NCBI RefSeq assembly: GCF_022807995.1 | Contig: NZ_CP094351.1 | Span: forward strand, 3,937,001 to 4,001,000 | Direction of reading: 5' to 3' | From: Pseudomonas orientalis | GTDB lineage: Bacteria; Pseudomonadota; Gammaproteobacteria; Pseudomonadales; Pseudomonadaceae | Length of the DNA stretch: 64,000 nt | Part shown: positions 1 to 8,600 of the stretch, piece after piece | Numbering within the stretch: the stretch's first letter is position 1 | Layout of the letters: every line of letters begins with the position of its first letter | The notes under the pieces: generated by a model | What the model was told of the DNA's origin: nothing | Seen by the model: only the letters and a program-made list of their open reading frames with translations | The model's database searches: none | Position numbers and translations under genes: made by a program

Positions 1-181
1 ACAAGGGGTCGTAGCCGCCTGCCGGATCACTGATACGCGCCTGTTGCGCCAGGGCAATCGTGCGTTCGGCCAGGCATTCGAATACCAGGTAATCCAGGTC
101 GCCCCGTTCGGCCAGTTCCACGGCGGGTTCGATACGGTCACCGGAGTAGCCGGCGCCGGCGCCGATGCGCAAGGTTTTCAT
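1..181 (-). CDS. AtuA-like (DUF1446) protein, N-terminal part only
   Basis: The minus strand opens with an ATG at 181 and runs off the left edge of the window. The roughly 60 visible residues begin MKTLRIGAGAGYSGDRIEPA and continue with a DYLVFECLAERT segment. I recognise this as the start of the DUF1446 family, which includes AtuA of acyclic terpene utilisation. Members outside the terpene pathway are of unknown substrate. The gene starts only 15 bases after the stop of the upstream CitMHS transporter, so the two are probably one operon and this protein may act on whatever organic acid the transporter imports. Only the N-terminus is visible, so no catalytic statement can be made. Confidence 0.75.
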   Translation of the reverse strand, partial: MKTLRIGAGAGYSGDRIEPAVELAERGDLDYLVFECLAERTIALAQQARISDPAGGYDPL

Positions 182-196
182 CTCAGATAACTCCTC

Positions 197-1489
197 TTAT
201 ATAACGCCCAGGAGCAGCGCGGTCAGGGTCATCAACACCGACGCGGCAAACAGAAAAGGAATGGTGAAGCGCTGGTGATCGGCCAGTTCAATCTTGCACA
301 GGCCCACCAGCAGGAAGGTCGCGGGGGTCAGCGGGCTGACCGGGAAACCGGTGGTGTGCACGCCCAGCAACGAGGCCTGGGCCACTTGCAACGGGTCGAC
401 GCCCAGCGCCTTGCCGACTTCGGCGATCACCGGCATCACGCCGAAATAGTAGGAATCGGGATCGAACAACATGCTCAGCGGCATGGAAATAAAACCCACC
501 ACCGCTGGAATCAACTTGCCATGGCCGGCCGGAATCTGCGCCACCGCCACTTCGGCAATCGCCTTGAGCATGCCGGTGCCTTGCATGATGCCGGTGAACA
601 CGCCCGCGGCGAGCAGGATACTGGCCATGGTCAGGGCGGTTTTGGCATGGGCGTCGATACGCGCGCGCTGGGCGTCGACGTTGGGGTAGTTGACGCACAG
701 CGCCACCACGGTGCCGAGCATGAACATCACCACCGGGTCGACCCAGCCGGCGATCATCACCACCATCACCAGCACGGTGAGCAGCAGGTTGACCCAGAAC
801 AGCCGCGGACGGCGCAACCTGATGTCGTCATCACTGAGCACCCGTTGCGGCACCGCGTCCACGTTGGAACCGGCGCCCAGGCCCAGGCGCTTCTCTTCCC
901 GACGGCCAAGCCACCAGGCGCAGGCGAACACAAAGATCAGCCCGACGATCTGCACCGGGATCAGCGGCTGGAACAGGTCCGCCACCGGCACATGCAACGC
1001 CGCGGACGAGCGCAGCACCGGGCCGGTCCACGGCAGGAAGTTGACCCCGGCGGCCATCGCACAGACACAGGCCAGGATGCGCTTGTCGATGCCCAGCCGG
1101 GTGTACAACGGCAACATAGCCGGCACCGTCACCAGAAAGGTCACCGCGCCGGAGCCGTCCAGGTGCACCAGCAGCGCCAGGGTCGCGGTGCCGACGACAA
1201 TCCGTGTAGGACGCGTGCCCACCGTGCGCAGGATGCGATCGATGATCGGGTCGAGCATGCCGGCGTCGGTCATGATCCCGAAGAACAGGATCGCGAACAC
1301 AAACATGCCCACCACCGGGGCGACGTTCTTGATACCGGTGATGATGAACCCGCTGGTTTGCAGGCCGAAGCCACCGATCAGCGCGGCGATGATCGGCAAG
1401 GCAATCAGAGCCACCAGGGGCGAGAGGCGCTTGCTCATGACGGCGGCAAGCAGGCAGAGGATGGTGATGACACCCAGGGTTGCGAGCAT
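197..1489 (-). CDS. CitMHS-family (citrate-metal:proton symporter type) transporter
   Basis: This 430-residue protein is almost entirely hydrophobic, with about twelve predicted membrane spans and a short charged cytoplasmic stretch near the middle (GRREEKRLGLG, about residue 200). The segments LVHLDGSGAVTFLVT and SMLFDPDSYYFGVMPVI are typical of CitMHS transporters, which take up citrate or related carboxylates with protons or complexed metal. It uses an ATG and is followed after 15 bases by the AtuA-like gene. The divergent LysR gene starts 126 bases away and is a likely regulator. The substrate is inferred from family only. Tricarballylate or another organic acid is equally possible. Confidence 0.8.
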   Translation of the reverse strand: MLATLGVITILCLLAAVMSKRLSPLVALIALPIIAALIGGFGLQTSGFIITGIKNVAPVVGMFVFAILFFGIMTDAGMLDPIIDRILRTVGTRPTRIVVGTATLALLVHLDGSGAVTFLVTVPAMLPLYTRLGIDKRILACVCAMAAGVNFLPWTGPVLRSSAALHVPVADLFQPLIPVQIVGLIFVFACAWWLGRREEKRLGLGAGSNVDAVPQRVLSDDDIRLRRPRLFWVNLLLTVLVMVVMIAGWVDPVVMFMLGTVVALCVNYPNVDAQRARIDAHAKTALTMASILLAAGVFTGIMQGTGMLKAIAEVAVAQIPAGHGKLIPAVVGFISMPLSMLFDPDSYYFGVMPVIAEVGKALGVDPLQVAQASLLGVHTTGFPVSPLTPATFLLVGLCKIELADHQRFTIPFLFAASVLMTLTALLLGVI

Positions 1490-1614
1490 GGGGTACTCCA
1501 GGACGGCCTTGGTGGCCGGTTATTGTTTTCCCTGGAGTATTGGAAGCGGGTTAGTCTTTGTAAATTGGAATATTCGGCATAGCACGTTCGTAAAAACAAA
1601 ATGAAGCGGCCCTT

Positions 1615-2511
1615 ATGAAAAACAGCATCCAGCATATCCAGGCCTTCCTTGCCGTTGCGCGTACCGGCAGTTTCACCAAGGCCGCCAATGAGCTGCACCT
1701 GTCTCCCTCAGCTCTCACCGTGCAAGTGCAACAGCTGGAGGACTGGCTGGGTGTCGCCCTGCTCGACCGCAGCCCGCGCCATGTGAGCATCACCGCCGCC
1801 GGCCAGGCGGCGCGTGGCCCCATGGAAAAACTGCTGCTGGACCTGGACAACATTGTCACCGGCTCGCGCGACCTCGCCGCCCTGCGCCGGGGCGTGGTCA
1901 GTATCGCCGCCCTGCCCTCGGTGTGCGCCGGCAGCCTGCCGCCGGTGTTGCGCCTGTTTCGCGAGCGATTCGCCGGCATTGAAGTACGCCTGCATGACCT
2001 GGTGGCCCATCGCATTCATGCCCAGGTGCGTTCCGGCGAGGTGGATTTCGGCATCGGCGTGCGTGCACGCCTCAGTCACGGCCTGGACTTCGTACCGGTG
2101 TTGAATGATCGACTGTGCGCGTTTGTGCCATTGAACCATGGGCTGACGCGCTATCGGTCACTGACCTTGGAGCAACTGGCAGACCAACCGATCATCCTGA
2201 CTGGACGCGACAGCAGCGTGCGCGAGCAAGTGGACGCGCTGTTCGACCAGACACGGCTGACGCTGAACGCGGGCATGGAGGCCAACTACATGTCCACGGT
2301 ATTGGCGTTGGTGCGCCAGGGCTTAGGGATCAGTGTGCTGCCGGAGTCGGCGGCGGACAGCCTGGAGGGGTTGCAGCGGATCACGATCGATCATCCCGGC
2401 GTGAACCGGGAGATCGGGTTGATCACTCGCAGTGGGATAGCGTTAAGCCCGGCAGCACAGCGCTGCTTTGACCTGCTAAATAACGAGTTATCTGACTCAC
2501 CATTGAGCTAA
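1615..2511 (+). CDS. LysR-family transcriptional regulator
   Basis: This is a 298-residue LysR-type regulator of standard length. The winged helix-turn-helix spans about residues 4-63 (FLAVARTGSFTKAANELHLS, then QLEDWLGVALLDRSPR), and the rest is the periplasmic-binding-protein-like effector domain. It is divergent from the CitMHS transporter and AtuA-like gene, the classic arrangement for a LysR protein that controls its neighbour in response to the transported acid. The ATG at 1615 has only a weak purine-rich ribosome site (AAGCGG) but gives the conserved family N-terminus. The effector is not known from sequence. Confidence 0.85.
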   Translation: MKNSIQHIQAFLAVARTGSFTKAANELHLSPSALTVQVQQLEDWLGVALLDRSPRHVSITAAGQAARGPMEKLLLDLDNIVTGSRDLAALRRGVVSIAALPSVCAGSLPPVLRLFRERFAGIEVRLHDLVAHRIHAQVRSGEVDFGIGVRARLSHGLDFVPVLNDRLCAFVPLNHGLTRYRSLTLEQLADQPIILTGRDSSVREQVDALFDQTRLTLNAGMEANYMSTVLALVRQGLGISVLPESAADSLEGLQRITIDHPGVNREIGLITRSGIALSPAAQRCFDLLNNELSDSPLS

Positions 2512-2544
2512 ATGGTCGCAGAGCGCTTGGCGATCACCACCCTC

Positions 2545-2644
2545 TGCAGGAGCGAGCTTGCTCGCGAAAAACCTCAACGATAACGCGTACCTCCTGAATG
2601 AACGCGGTGCCTGTGAGTTTTTCGCGAGCAAGCTCGCTCCTACA
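2545..2644. repeat. REPIN, GAGCGAGCTTGCTCGC family
   Basis: Two inverted REP hairpins (core GGAGCGAGCTTGCTCGCGA) flank about 55 bases, between the LysR gene and the convergent glutathione transferase gene. This is the usual doublet form of Pseudomonas REP elements (REPIN), which are non-autonomous and thought to be mobilised by a RAYT transposase encoded elsewhere. Confidence 0.9.
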
Positions 2645-2675
2645 TCAGGACTTGCCCTCACCTTTTGATTGCATA

Positions 2676-3278
2676 TCAGGCCAGCATCGGGACATGCCGA
2701 GGATGACTGGCTACCCGCTGCAGCCACGCCTGCACCGCCGGATACGGCGCCAGATCAAAGCCGCCTTCATGGGCCACATGGGTGTAGGCATACAATGCGA
2801 TATCGGCAATCGAATAGCGCTCGCCCACCAGATACGGCGTGGCTTGCAGCTGGCGCTCCATCACCCTCAACGCCTTGTAGCCGCCCTTGTGGGTCGTCTT
2901 GTATTCCTCCAGGCGATCCTGCGGCAGGTTCAGGTAGAACTGAATGAACCGCGCCACGGCAATATAAGGCTCGTGGCTGTATTGCTCGAAAAACTGCCAC
3001 TGCAACACTTGTGTGCGCAAACGCGGCTCGCTCGGCAAGAAGTCGCTGCCATCGGCGAGAAAGTTGAGGATCGCATTAGACTCCCACAGGCAGGTGCCAT
3101 CTTCAAGTTCCAGCACCGGGATCTTGCCGTTGGGGTTCTTGGCCAGGAACTCAGGGGTCTGGGTGTCGCCCTTGAGAATATCGATATCAATCCATTGATA
3201 CGCAATGCCCAACAGGTTGAGCATCAATTTCACCTTGTAGCAGTTGCCCGATTTGTAATCGCCATAAACCTTGTACAT
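2676..3278 (-). CDS. Glutathione S-transferase family protein
   Basis: This 200-residue protein has the two-domain GST layout. The thioredoxin-like N-terminus (about 1-78) carries a serine in YKSGNC at the usual catalytic position, the cis-proline motif GKIPVLELEDG and the glutathione-contacting ESNAIL. An all-helical C-terminus (about 85-200) contains the N-capping motif SIADIALYAY. Such enzymes conjugate or reduce electrophiles with glutathione in the cytoplasm. The start ATG is preceded closely by GGGGAG. It stands alone between a REPIN and the promoter region of the purine permease, so its physiological substrate cannot be inferred. Confidence 0.9.
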   Translation of the reverse strand: MYKVYGDYKSGNCYKVKLMLNLLGIAYQWIDIDILKGDTQTPEFLAKNPNGKIPVLELEDGTCLWESNAILNFLADGSDFLPSEPRLRTQVLQWQFFEQYSHEPYIAVARFIQFYLNLPQDRLEEYKTTHKGGYKALRVMERQLQATPYLVGERYSIADIALYAYTHVAHEGGFDLAPYPAVQAWLQRVASHPRHVPMLA

Positions 3279-3588
3279 GGGCTCCCCTTATGCCGCTTGA
3301 CGCGCCCGGAACGAACGCTTGCGCCCACAAAGTGCGGCTATCGACGGTTTGTTTCAAGACACCGCGCAGAATAAATCCGAGCCAACTGCTGTGGTGGCCG
3401 GCCTTTCGTCCCTTTCTGCGCAGATAATCGAAAACATTATTTGCTTTATTTGTATACAAAAGCATAATTCGCTTCGTGCGAGTTCCTGACCTATCAGTCA
3501 ACAAAACCCGCCAGTACCTCAAAGCGCTGTTGCCCACGCATGTGACCGGCGCTGGAAATAACAATAAAACGATTGAGGAGTACTCGCT
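3279..3588. other. 310-base intergenic region with the purine permease promoter
   Basis: The stretch separates the divergent GST and purine permease genes. It holds the promoter and operator listed separately at 3441-3468 and a GAGGAG ribosome site at 3575-3580. No small gene is convincing in it. Confidence 0.6.
3441..3468 (+). promoter_or_regulatory. Promoter with palindromic operator upstream of the purine permease
   Basis: TTGCTT (3441-3446) and CATAAT (3463-3468) are separated by 16 bases and make a plausible sigma-70 promoter. The spacer holds the perfect 12-base palindrome TTTGTATACAAA (3449-3460). The same core recurs upstream of the hydroxyisourate hydrolase and puuE genes, so this is probably the operator of a purine-responsive repressor. 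The shape suits a GntR-family dimer. Confidence 0.65.
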
Positions 3589-4935
3589 GTGGATAGCCGC
3601 AAAACCGAAGCCCCTATTCTGGACCTCAGCCCGCCGCAGCACGGCTGGCTCGAACGCCTGTTCAAACTGCGCTTGCATGGCACCACAGTGAAGACCGAAC
3701 TGATCGCCGGCCTCACCACCTTCATCACCATGGCCTACATCATCTTCGTCAACCCCAACATCATGGCCGATGCGGGTATCGATCACGGCGCGGCGTTTGT
3801 CGCCACCTGCATCGCCGCCGCGCTGGGCTGCCTGTTGATGGGCCTGTACGCCAACTGGCCGGTGGGCCTGGCGCCAGGCATGGGCCTGAACGCGTTTTTC
3901 ACCTACACCGTGGTCGGCACCATGGGCTACCACTGGGAGACCGCCCTCGGCGCGGTGTTTATCTCGGGCGTGCTGTTCATGATCCTGACCCTGTCGCGTA
4001 TCCGCGAATGGCTGCTCAACAGCATTCCCGTCAGCCTGCGTCATGCCATGGGCGCCGGGGTGGGCCTGTTCCTCGGCGTGATTGGTCTGAAAACCGCCGG
4101 GATCATCGTCGACAGCCCGGCCACACTGATCAGGCTTGGCTCGCTGCACGAACCCGCGCCATTGCTGGCGGCGGTGTGTTTCCTGCTGATCGCCATTCTC
4201 AGCTATCACCGCGTGTTCGGTGCGATCCTGATCAGCATCATCGCCGTCACTCTGGCTGGCTGGGGCCTGGGCCTGGTGCATTACAACGGCATTCTCTCCA
4301 CCCCACCGAGCCTGGCGCCGACCTGGATGGCCATGGACGTGATGGGTGTGTTCAATGTGAGCATGATAAGCGTGGTATTCGCCTTTCTTTTTGTACACAT
4401 GTTCGACACGGCGGGTACACTGATGGGCGTTGCGCAACGGGCGGGCCTGGTCAACGCCGACGGCAAGATCGACAATCTGTCCCGCGCGCTGAAGGCCGAC
4501 AGTGCTTCCAGTGTATTCGGTGCCATGGTCGGCGTGCCGCCCGTGACCAGCTACGTGGAAAGCGCCGCCGGTGTGGCAGCTGGTGGTCGTACCGGGCTGA
4601 CCGCGGTAACGGTGGGCGTGCTGTTCGTGGCGGCGATGTTCTTCGCGCCGCTGGCCAGCATGATTCCCGCCTACGCCACCGCCGGTGCGTTGATCTATGT
4701 GGCGATGTTGATGATGGCCAGCATGGCGCATATCAACTGGGACGAAGCCACCGACAGCATTCCGGCGATCGTCACCGCGATCATGATGCCGCTGACGTTT
4801 TCGGTCGCCGACGGTATCGCCCTGGGCTTCATCACGTATGTGGCACTCAAGGCCGGCACCGGCAAGTACCGCGAGATTTCCGTCAGCCTATGGGTGCTGT
4901 GCGCGATCTTTATCGCCAAGTTTGTATTTTTGTAA
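3589..4935 (+). CDS. AzgA-type adenine/guanine/hypoxanthine permease (NCS2 superfamily)
   Basis: This 448-residue membrane protein has about a dozen hydrophobic segments. The sequence GLTTFITMAYIIFVNPNIM near the N-terminus, LAPGMGLNAFFTYTVV, and later FLFVHMFDTAGTLMGVAQRAG and GVPPVTSYVESAAGVAAGGRTGLTA are hallmarks of the AzgA/GhxP proton-coupled purine base importers. The start is GTG at 3589 with GAGGAG eight bases upstream. Its promoter carries the same palindrome as two purine-degradation genes further right, which ties it to the catabolic locus although 7 kb and a large unrelated gene lie between. Which base is imported is not determined by sequence. Confidence 0.9.
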   Translation: MDSRKTEAPILDLSPPQHGWLERLFKLRLHGTTVKTELIAGLTTFITMAYIIFVNPNIMADAGIDHGAAFVATCIAAALGCLLMGLYANWPVGLAPGMGLNAFFTYTVVGTMGYHWETALGAVFISGVLFMILTLSRIREWLLNSIPVSLRHAMGAGVGLFLGVIGLKTAGIIVDSPATLIRLGSLHEPAPLLAAVCFLLIAILSYHRVFGAILISIIAVTLAGWGLGLVHYNGILSTPPSLAPTWMAMDVMGVFNVSMISVVFAFLFVHMFDTAGTLMGVAQRAGLVNADGKIDNLSRALKADSASSVFGAMVGVPPVTSYVESAAGVAAGGRTGLTAVTVGVLFVAAMFFAPLASMIPAYATAGALIYVAMLMMASMAHINWDEATDSIPAIVTAIMMPLTFSVADGIALGFITYVALKAGTGKYREISVSLWVLCAIFIAKFVFL

Positions 4936-4937
4936 AA

Positions 4938-5005
4938 GCAGCGGCAAGTTTTCAGCTACAAGCTACAAGCTATAACTTGCCGCTTGAAGCTTGAAGCTTG
5001 CCGCT
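4938..5005. repeat. Short direct and inverted repeats between permease and lysE-like gene
   Basis: AGCGGCAAGT (4940-4949) pairs with ACTTGCCGCT (4974-4983). In and around the loop, AGCTACA and AGCTTGA units repeat in tandem (AGCTACAAGCTACAAGCT, then GCTTGAAGCTTGAAGCTT). The hairpin begins a few bases after the permease stop and could act as its terminator, though there is no strong T-run. Confidence 0.6.
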
Positions 5006-5024
5006 GATAACCGGAGCAAACGAC

Positions 5025-5660
5025 ATGACAATCGAAACCTGGCTGCTGTTCAGCGGCGCTGCGCTGGTGGTGATCCTGATCCCCGGCCCGTTGTCCCTGT
5101 TGATGATCAGCAACAGCCTCAACTACGGCCTGCGCCGCTCGTACCCGGCGTTCCTGGGCGGCGTGTTTGCTTCGATCTGCCTGCTGAGCGCCTCGGCCCT
5201 GGGTCTGGGCGCGCTGCTGCTGGCGTCCGAACAACTGTTCAGTGCACTGAAGATCGTGGGTGCGCTGTACCTGTTCTATCTTGCCTGGCAGAGCTGGCAG
5301 CAATCGCGCCTGCCGGCCCAGGGTGCACACGTGCCGCAGACGCCCGCCGTGCCGCGTTTTCGCGCCTTGTTTGGACGGGCCTTTGTGCTGGGTGCGAGCA
5401 ACCCCAAGGACATCCTGTTTTTCGCCGCCTTCCTGCCGCAATTTCTCAACAGCCAGCAACCGTTCCTGCCGCAATTGCTGACTATGATCGCCACGTGGAC
5501 GGTGCTCGACCTGCTGTGCAAGCTGGCCTACGGCTCGGGTGCCCATGGCGCCGCACGGTATCTGCGCAGCGGTTCGGGCCAGAGCTGGTTCAACCGCCTC
5601 AGCGCCGCGCTGTTCGGCGGCGCCGGGATTGCGTCCTTGATCAAAGCTCCCCTGGCCTGA
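5025..5660 (+). CDS. LysE/RhtB-family amino-acid exporter
   Basis: This 211-residue inner-membrane protein has about six hydrophobic spans. The N-terminal PGPLSLLMISNSLNYGLRRS segment and the internal GASNPKDILFFAAFLPQF are diagnostic of the LysE/RhtB translocator family, which exports amino acids or related compounds by proton antiport. The ATG at 5025 (MTIETWLLFSG) has GGAG eight bases upstream and is preferred to an in-frame upstream codon at 4998 that lies in the repeat. Its last 20 bases overlap the 3' end of the convergent giant gene. The exported substrate is unknown. Confidence 0.88.
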   Translation: MTIETWLLFSGAALVVILIPGPLSLLMISNSLNYGLRRSYPAFLGGVFASICLLSASALGLGALLLASEQLFSALKIVGALYLFYLAWQSWQQSRLPAQGAHVPQTPAVPRFRALFGRAFVLGASNPKDILFFAAFLPQFLNSQQPFLPQLLTMIATWTVLDLLCKLAYGSGAHGAARYLRSGSGQSWFNRLSAALFGGAGIASLIKAPLA

Positions 5661-8600
5661 TGAAATAGATCGTGGGCCTTGGCGCGTTCTGAACGCCTGC
5701 GATCAGCTTGACCAACCTCCCTTCATTCGACGCCACCATGACCTGCCGATACAACGCCGGATACACCCGGCTTTTATTCAGGAACCAGTCATTGGAGAGG
5801 AGTCGATCACTGCCCAGTTTCATCGGCATGCTTTTACCGTCCAACCAGCGGGGCACGATGTAATAGAGCTTGTCGGAGGCTGGATGCGTCGCTGAAAGAT
5901 GGGGATAACGGGGCGCATAGATCAGTTTCAAACGTTCTACGACAAACCCATGTTGCTGCAGAATCCGGGTGACCTCCTCGACACTGGCCATCACTCGTTT
6001 TTGGGTGATCGCACTCTGGCCTTTGGCTTTGACGAACAACGAACGATCAAACGTGGACGGCAGATTGAAATCCATGCGCTCAAAACTTCCGACCTGCCCG
6101 TCTACACCCACATACAGACTGAACAGCTTGCGCGGTCGCATGGGCTGCAACATTCTCATCAAGTCATCGGTTTGCGCGGTTTGCCCTGGTACGTGAGGCA
6201 TCCAGTCATCCAGTGCCGCGCGGATTCTCAACAAGCGCGTGCTTGTCAGGGCGGACTCGCCCGGATCAGCCAATTCGACCAGCCTGCGCGCCGCATACCT
6301 CGCACTGGACGGTGTCAGGTCAGCAAACCTGGCGCTGATCGAGGCCGCCAACGGCTGGCTGAACAGCGACTCCCTGGCGGTCCAGCGCAGGTCCTCGCCA
6401 TAGGTGAACAGCACAGGCTGCGGCGTAGTGCCGTCTCCCAGCCGCATGGTGATGCTGTCGATACTGTCGATCAGCGACCCAGGCGGCTTGAGAAAAACCA
6501 CATCGGGATTGGCCAGCGAGCCACCGGGCAGGGTTTCATAATACCGCTCGCCCACCTTGAGGCTCGGCCCGCTGACCTCCTCGATCGTGAATATTTTGCG
6601 GTACGGCGCAATTTCCACCGCCTTGCGCGAGCCCAGCGGTTGCCCCCAGTCGCGCCAGGCGCTCGTCAGGTTGTGCGGGCGCCTGCCCAGTTGCTCCGCC
6701 GACGCGACGGGGGGCGGCGCCCAACTGACCGGAACCTTCGAGGGTGGCAGGGTTTGCTGCCAAAATGGCGTGACCATTGAACTGGGCCCCGGCTGAGGCT
6801 CGGGTGCATCGGCTCCCAGGAGCCACTGGCGCGGTTCCTCGATGTTCAGGATCAGCTCGTTGTCCCCAGGTGTGCGCACGTTCTTGAAGCGCAGTTGCCG
6901 TTCGCCATCGCGCCGATACACGCCATAACGTCCGCCCTCGGCGTCGGTGACGAATTGTTCGCCGTTTTTAAACCGGGAGCCTTTACCGATCGGTCCTTTC
7001 AACTCAATCGCATCACTGGCCGGTCCCGATAGTTTGTAGGGCTCCAGGCCCTTGAAAGTCATGGGTGAAGAAGGCGGCCGCAACGACAGTTGACGGTGAA
7101 CCTGCTGACGTCGATGCAGCTGCTTGAAGGCCAATGTCATCGGCCTTACGGGCATTTGCTTGAGCGGTTTGGCGACAGCGCCGATCTTGAACGGAGCGAA
7201 TGTCAGCGCCGCATCCAGCACCAACTGATGGACGGCAATCGCCAGGTCGACGCCCTCCCCAGCCTCGCCGCTGTGATAGAGACGGCGCGCCGCCAACAGC
7301 AGGTCATGCAGCAACACGCCTATGGACACCACGGGGATCATCGACAGCAGCCCCCTGATCGTTTGAGCCTTTTGCTCACCCAGTCGCCACAGACGATAAA
7401 CCTGCAGTGAAGCCTGGGAATTGGACTCGGCCCGCCCCTTGCGCTGCACCGCCAATACCTGGGCGTGGGCCAGCGCTGCAACCATATCGCTTGCGTCCGT
7501 TTCGGTGATACCCAACCACTGCGCAGGCATGACCTCCTGTTGTTCTCGGATCTCCAGCTCAATCTCGCTGAGTGCCATGGCCGGGAATACCCGTTTGCTT
7601 TTAAACCAGCGATACAGATGCCGGCCAATGAATAACGCCCGGGGCTCGGCAACATCCACCAACGTAAACATCCGCAGTTGCTCCAGCATGCTGCGCCAGA
7701 GCGTTTTGGGGGTGATCACGGGGGTGATTGCCCCTGGATAACCGGCGAGCGCTTGCGTCTCTGAGCCGGGGGCAATGTATGTCGCGAGCTCGGCAATGTT
7801 TTCTTGCGCCTGCCAATGCTTGATCAGCGTCTCACGTAGAGCATCGAGGCTGGCGTGCTCCGAGAGCGCCGGGTAATTACTTGCAGCGGGCCAATAAAAA
7901 ACACAACGCGGCATCCGGGGATCCTGGATCACCACCATGCCGGCAATATGACGGGCCCAGGCCACCGTCACCGCCTCGACCCTGAGGAAATACAGGCGCA
8001 ACGATGAGGGTGGCCCAGGCTCAACCGCGATTGCGCGCTTGAACAACTGTTGTGCCTGCTCGCTCAGCTGGAGCTGCTGGGCACCGATCAAATCGACGGT
8101 CGTCTGGCGTCGCACGGGCCTGCGCAATAACTCATGGCGCAGCGGCGAGTGGGCGGAGGCCTGCGCCCTATCGCCCTCGCCATAGCCAACGCTGAGGATT
8201 TTTTGGTCGTATTGACCGCCGATATCCAGCGCCGCGATGGTCCTGATCAAATAATCCACGCTCAACCGCGCCTTCCAGGCGGGCACCAGGTACCGCGTGC
8301 GTGTGAGCCGCCAGGCGGTCCAGGGCGCTTCGGGGTCGAGGTTGGCCAGCGCGAGGTGCAGAAAGCTGTAGGTCGTGCGTTCCTTGCTGACCACGGTTTT
8401 CGGCCCTGCCTCACCGGGAAGACGCTCCGGACGACCAACCCAGACTTTGCTCACATCGTCGGGGATGTCGAACAGCGGCAGATCGATATCAAACTCCGGA
8501 TAGAGCCCATCCAGGGTCAACTGCCGAATCAACAGCGGGCGGGCAAAATCCTCGACACTTCCCAATGCCTCCACCCACTGGCGCTGCAGGTTCAGTGCAC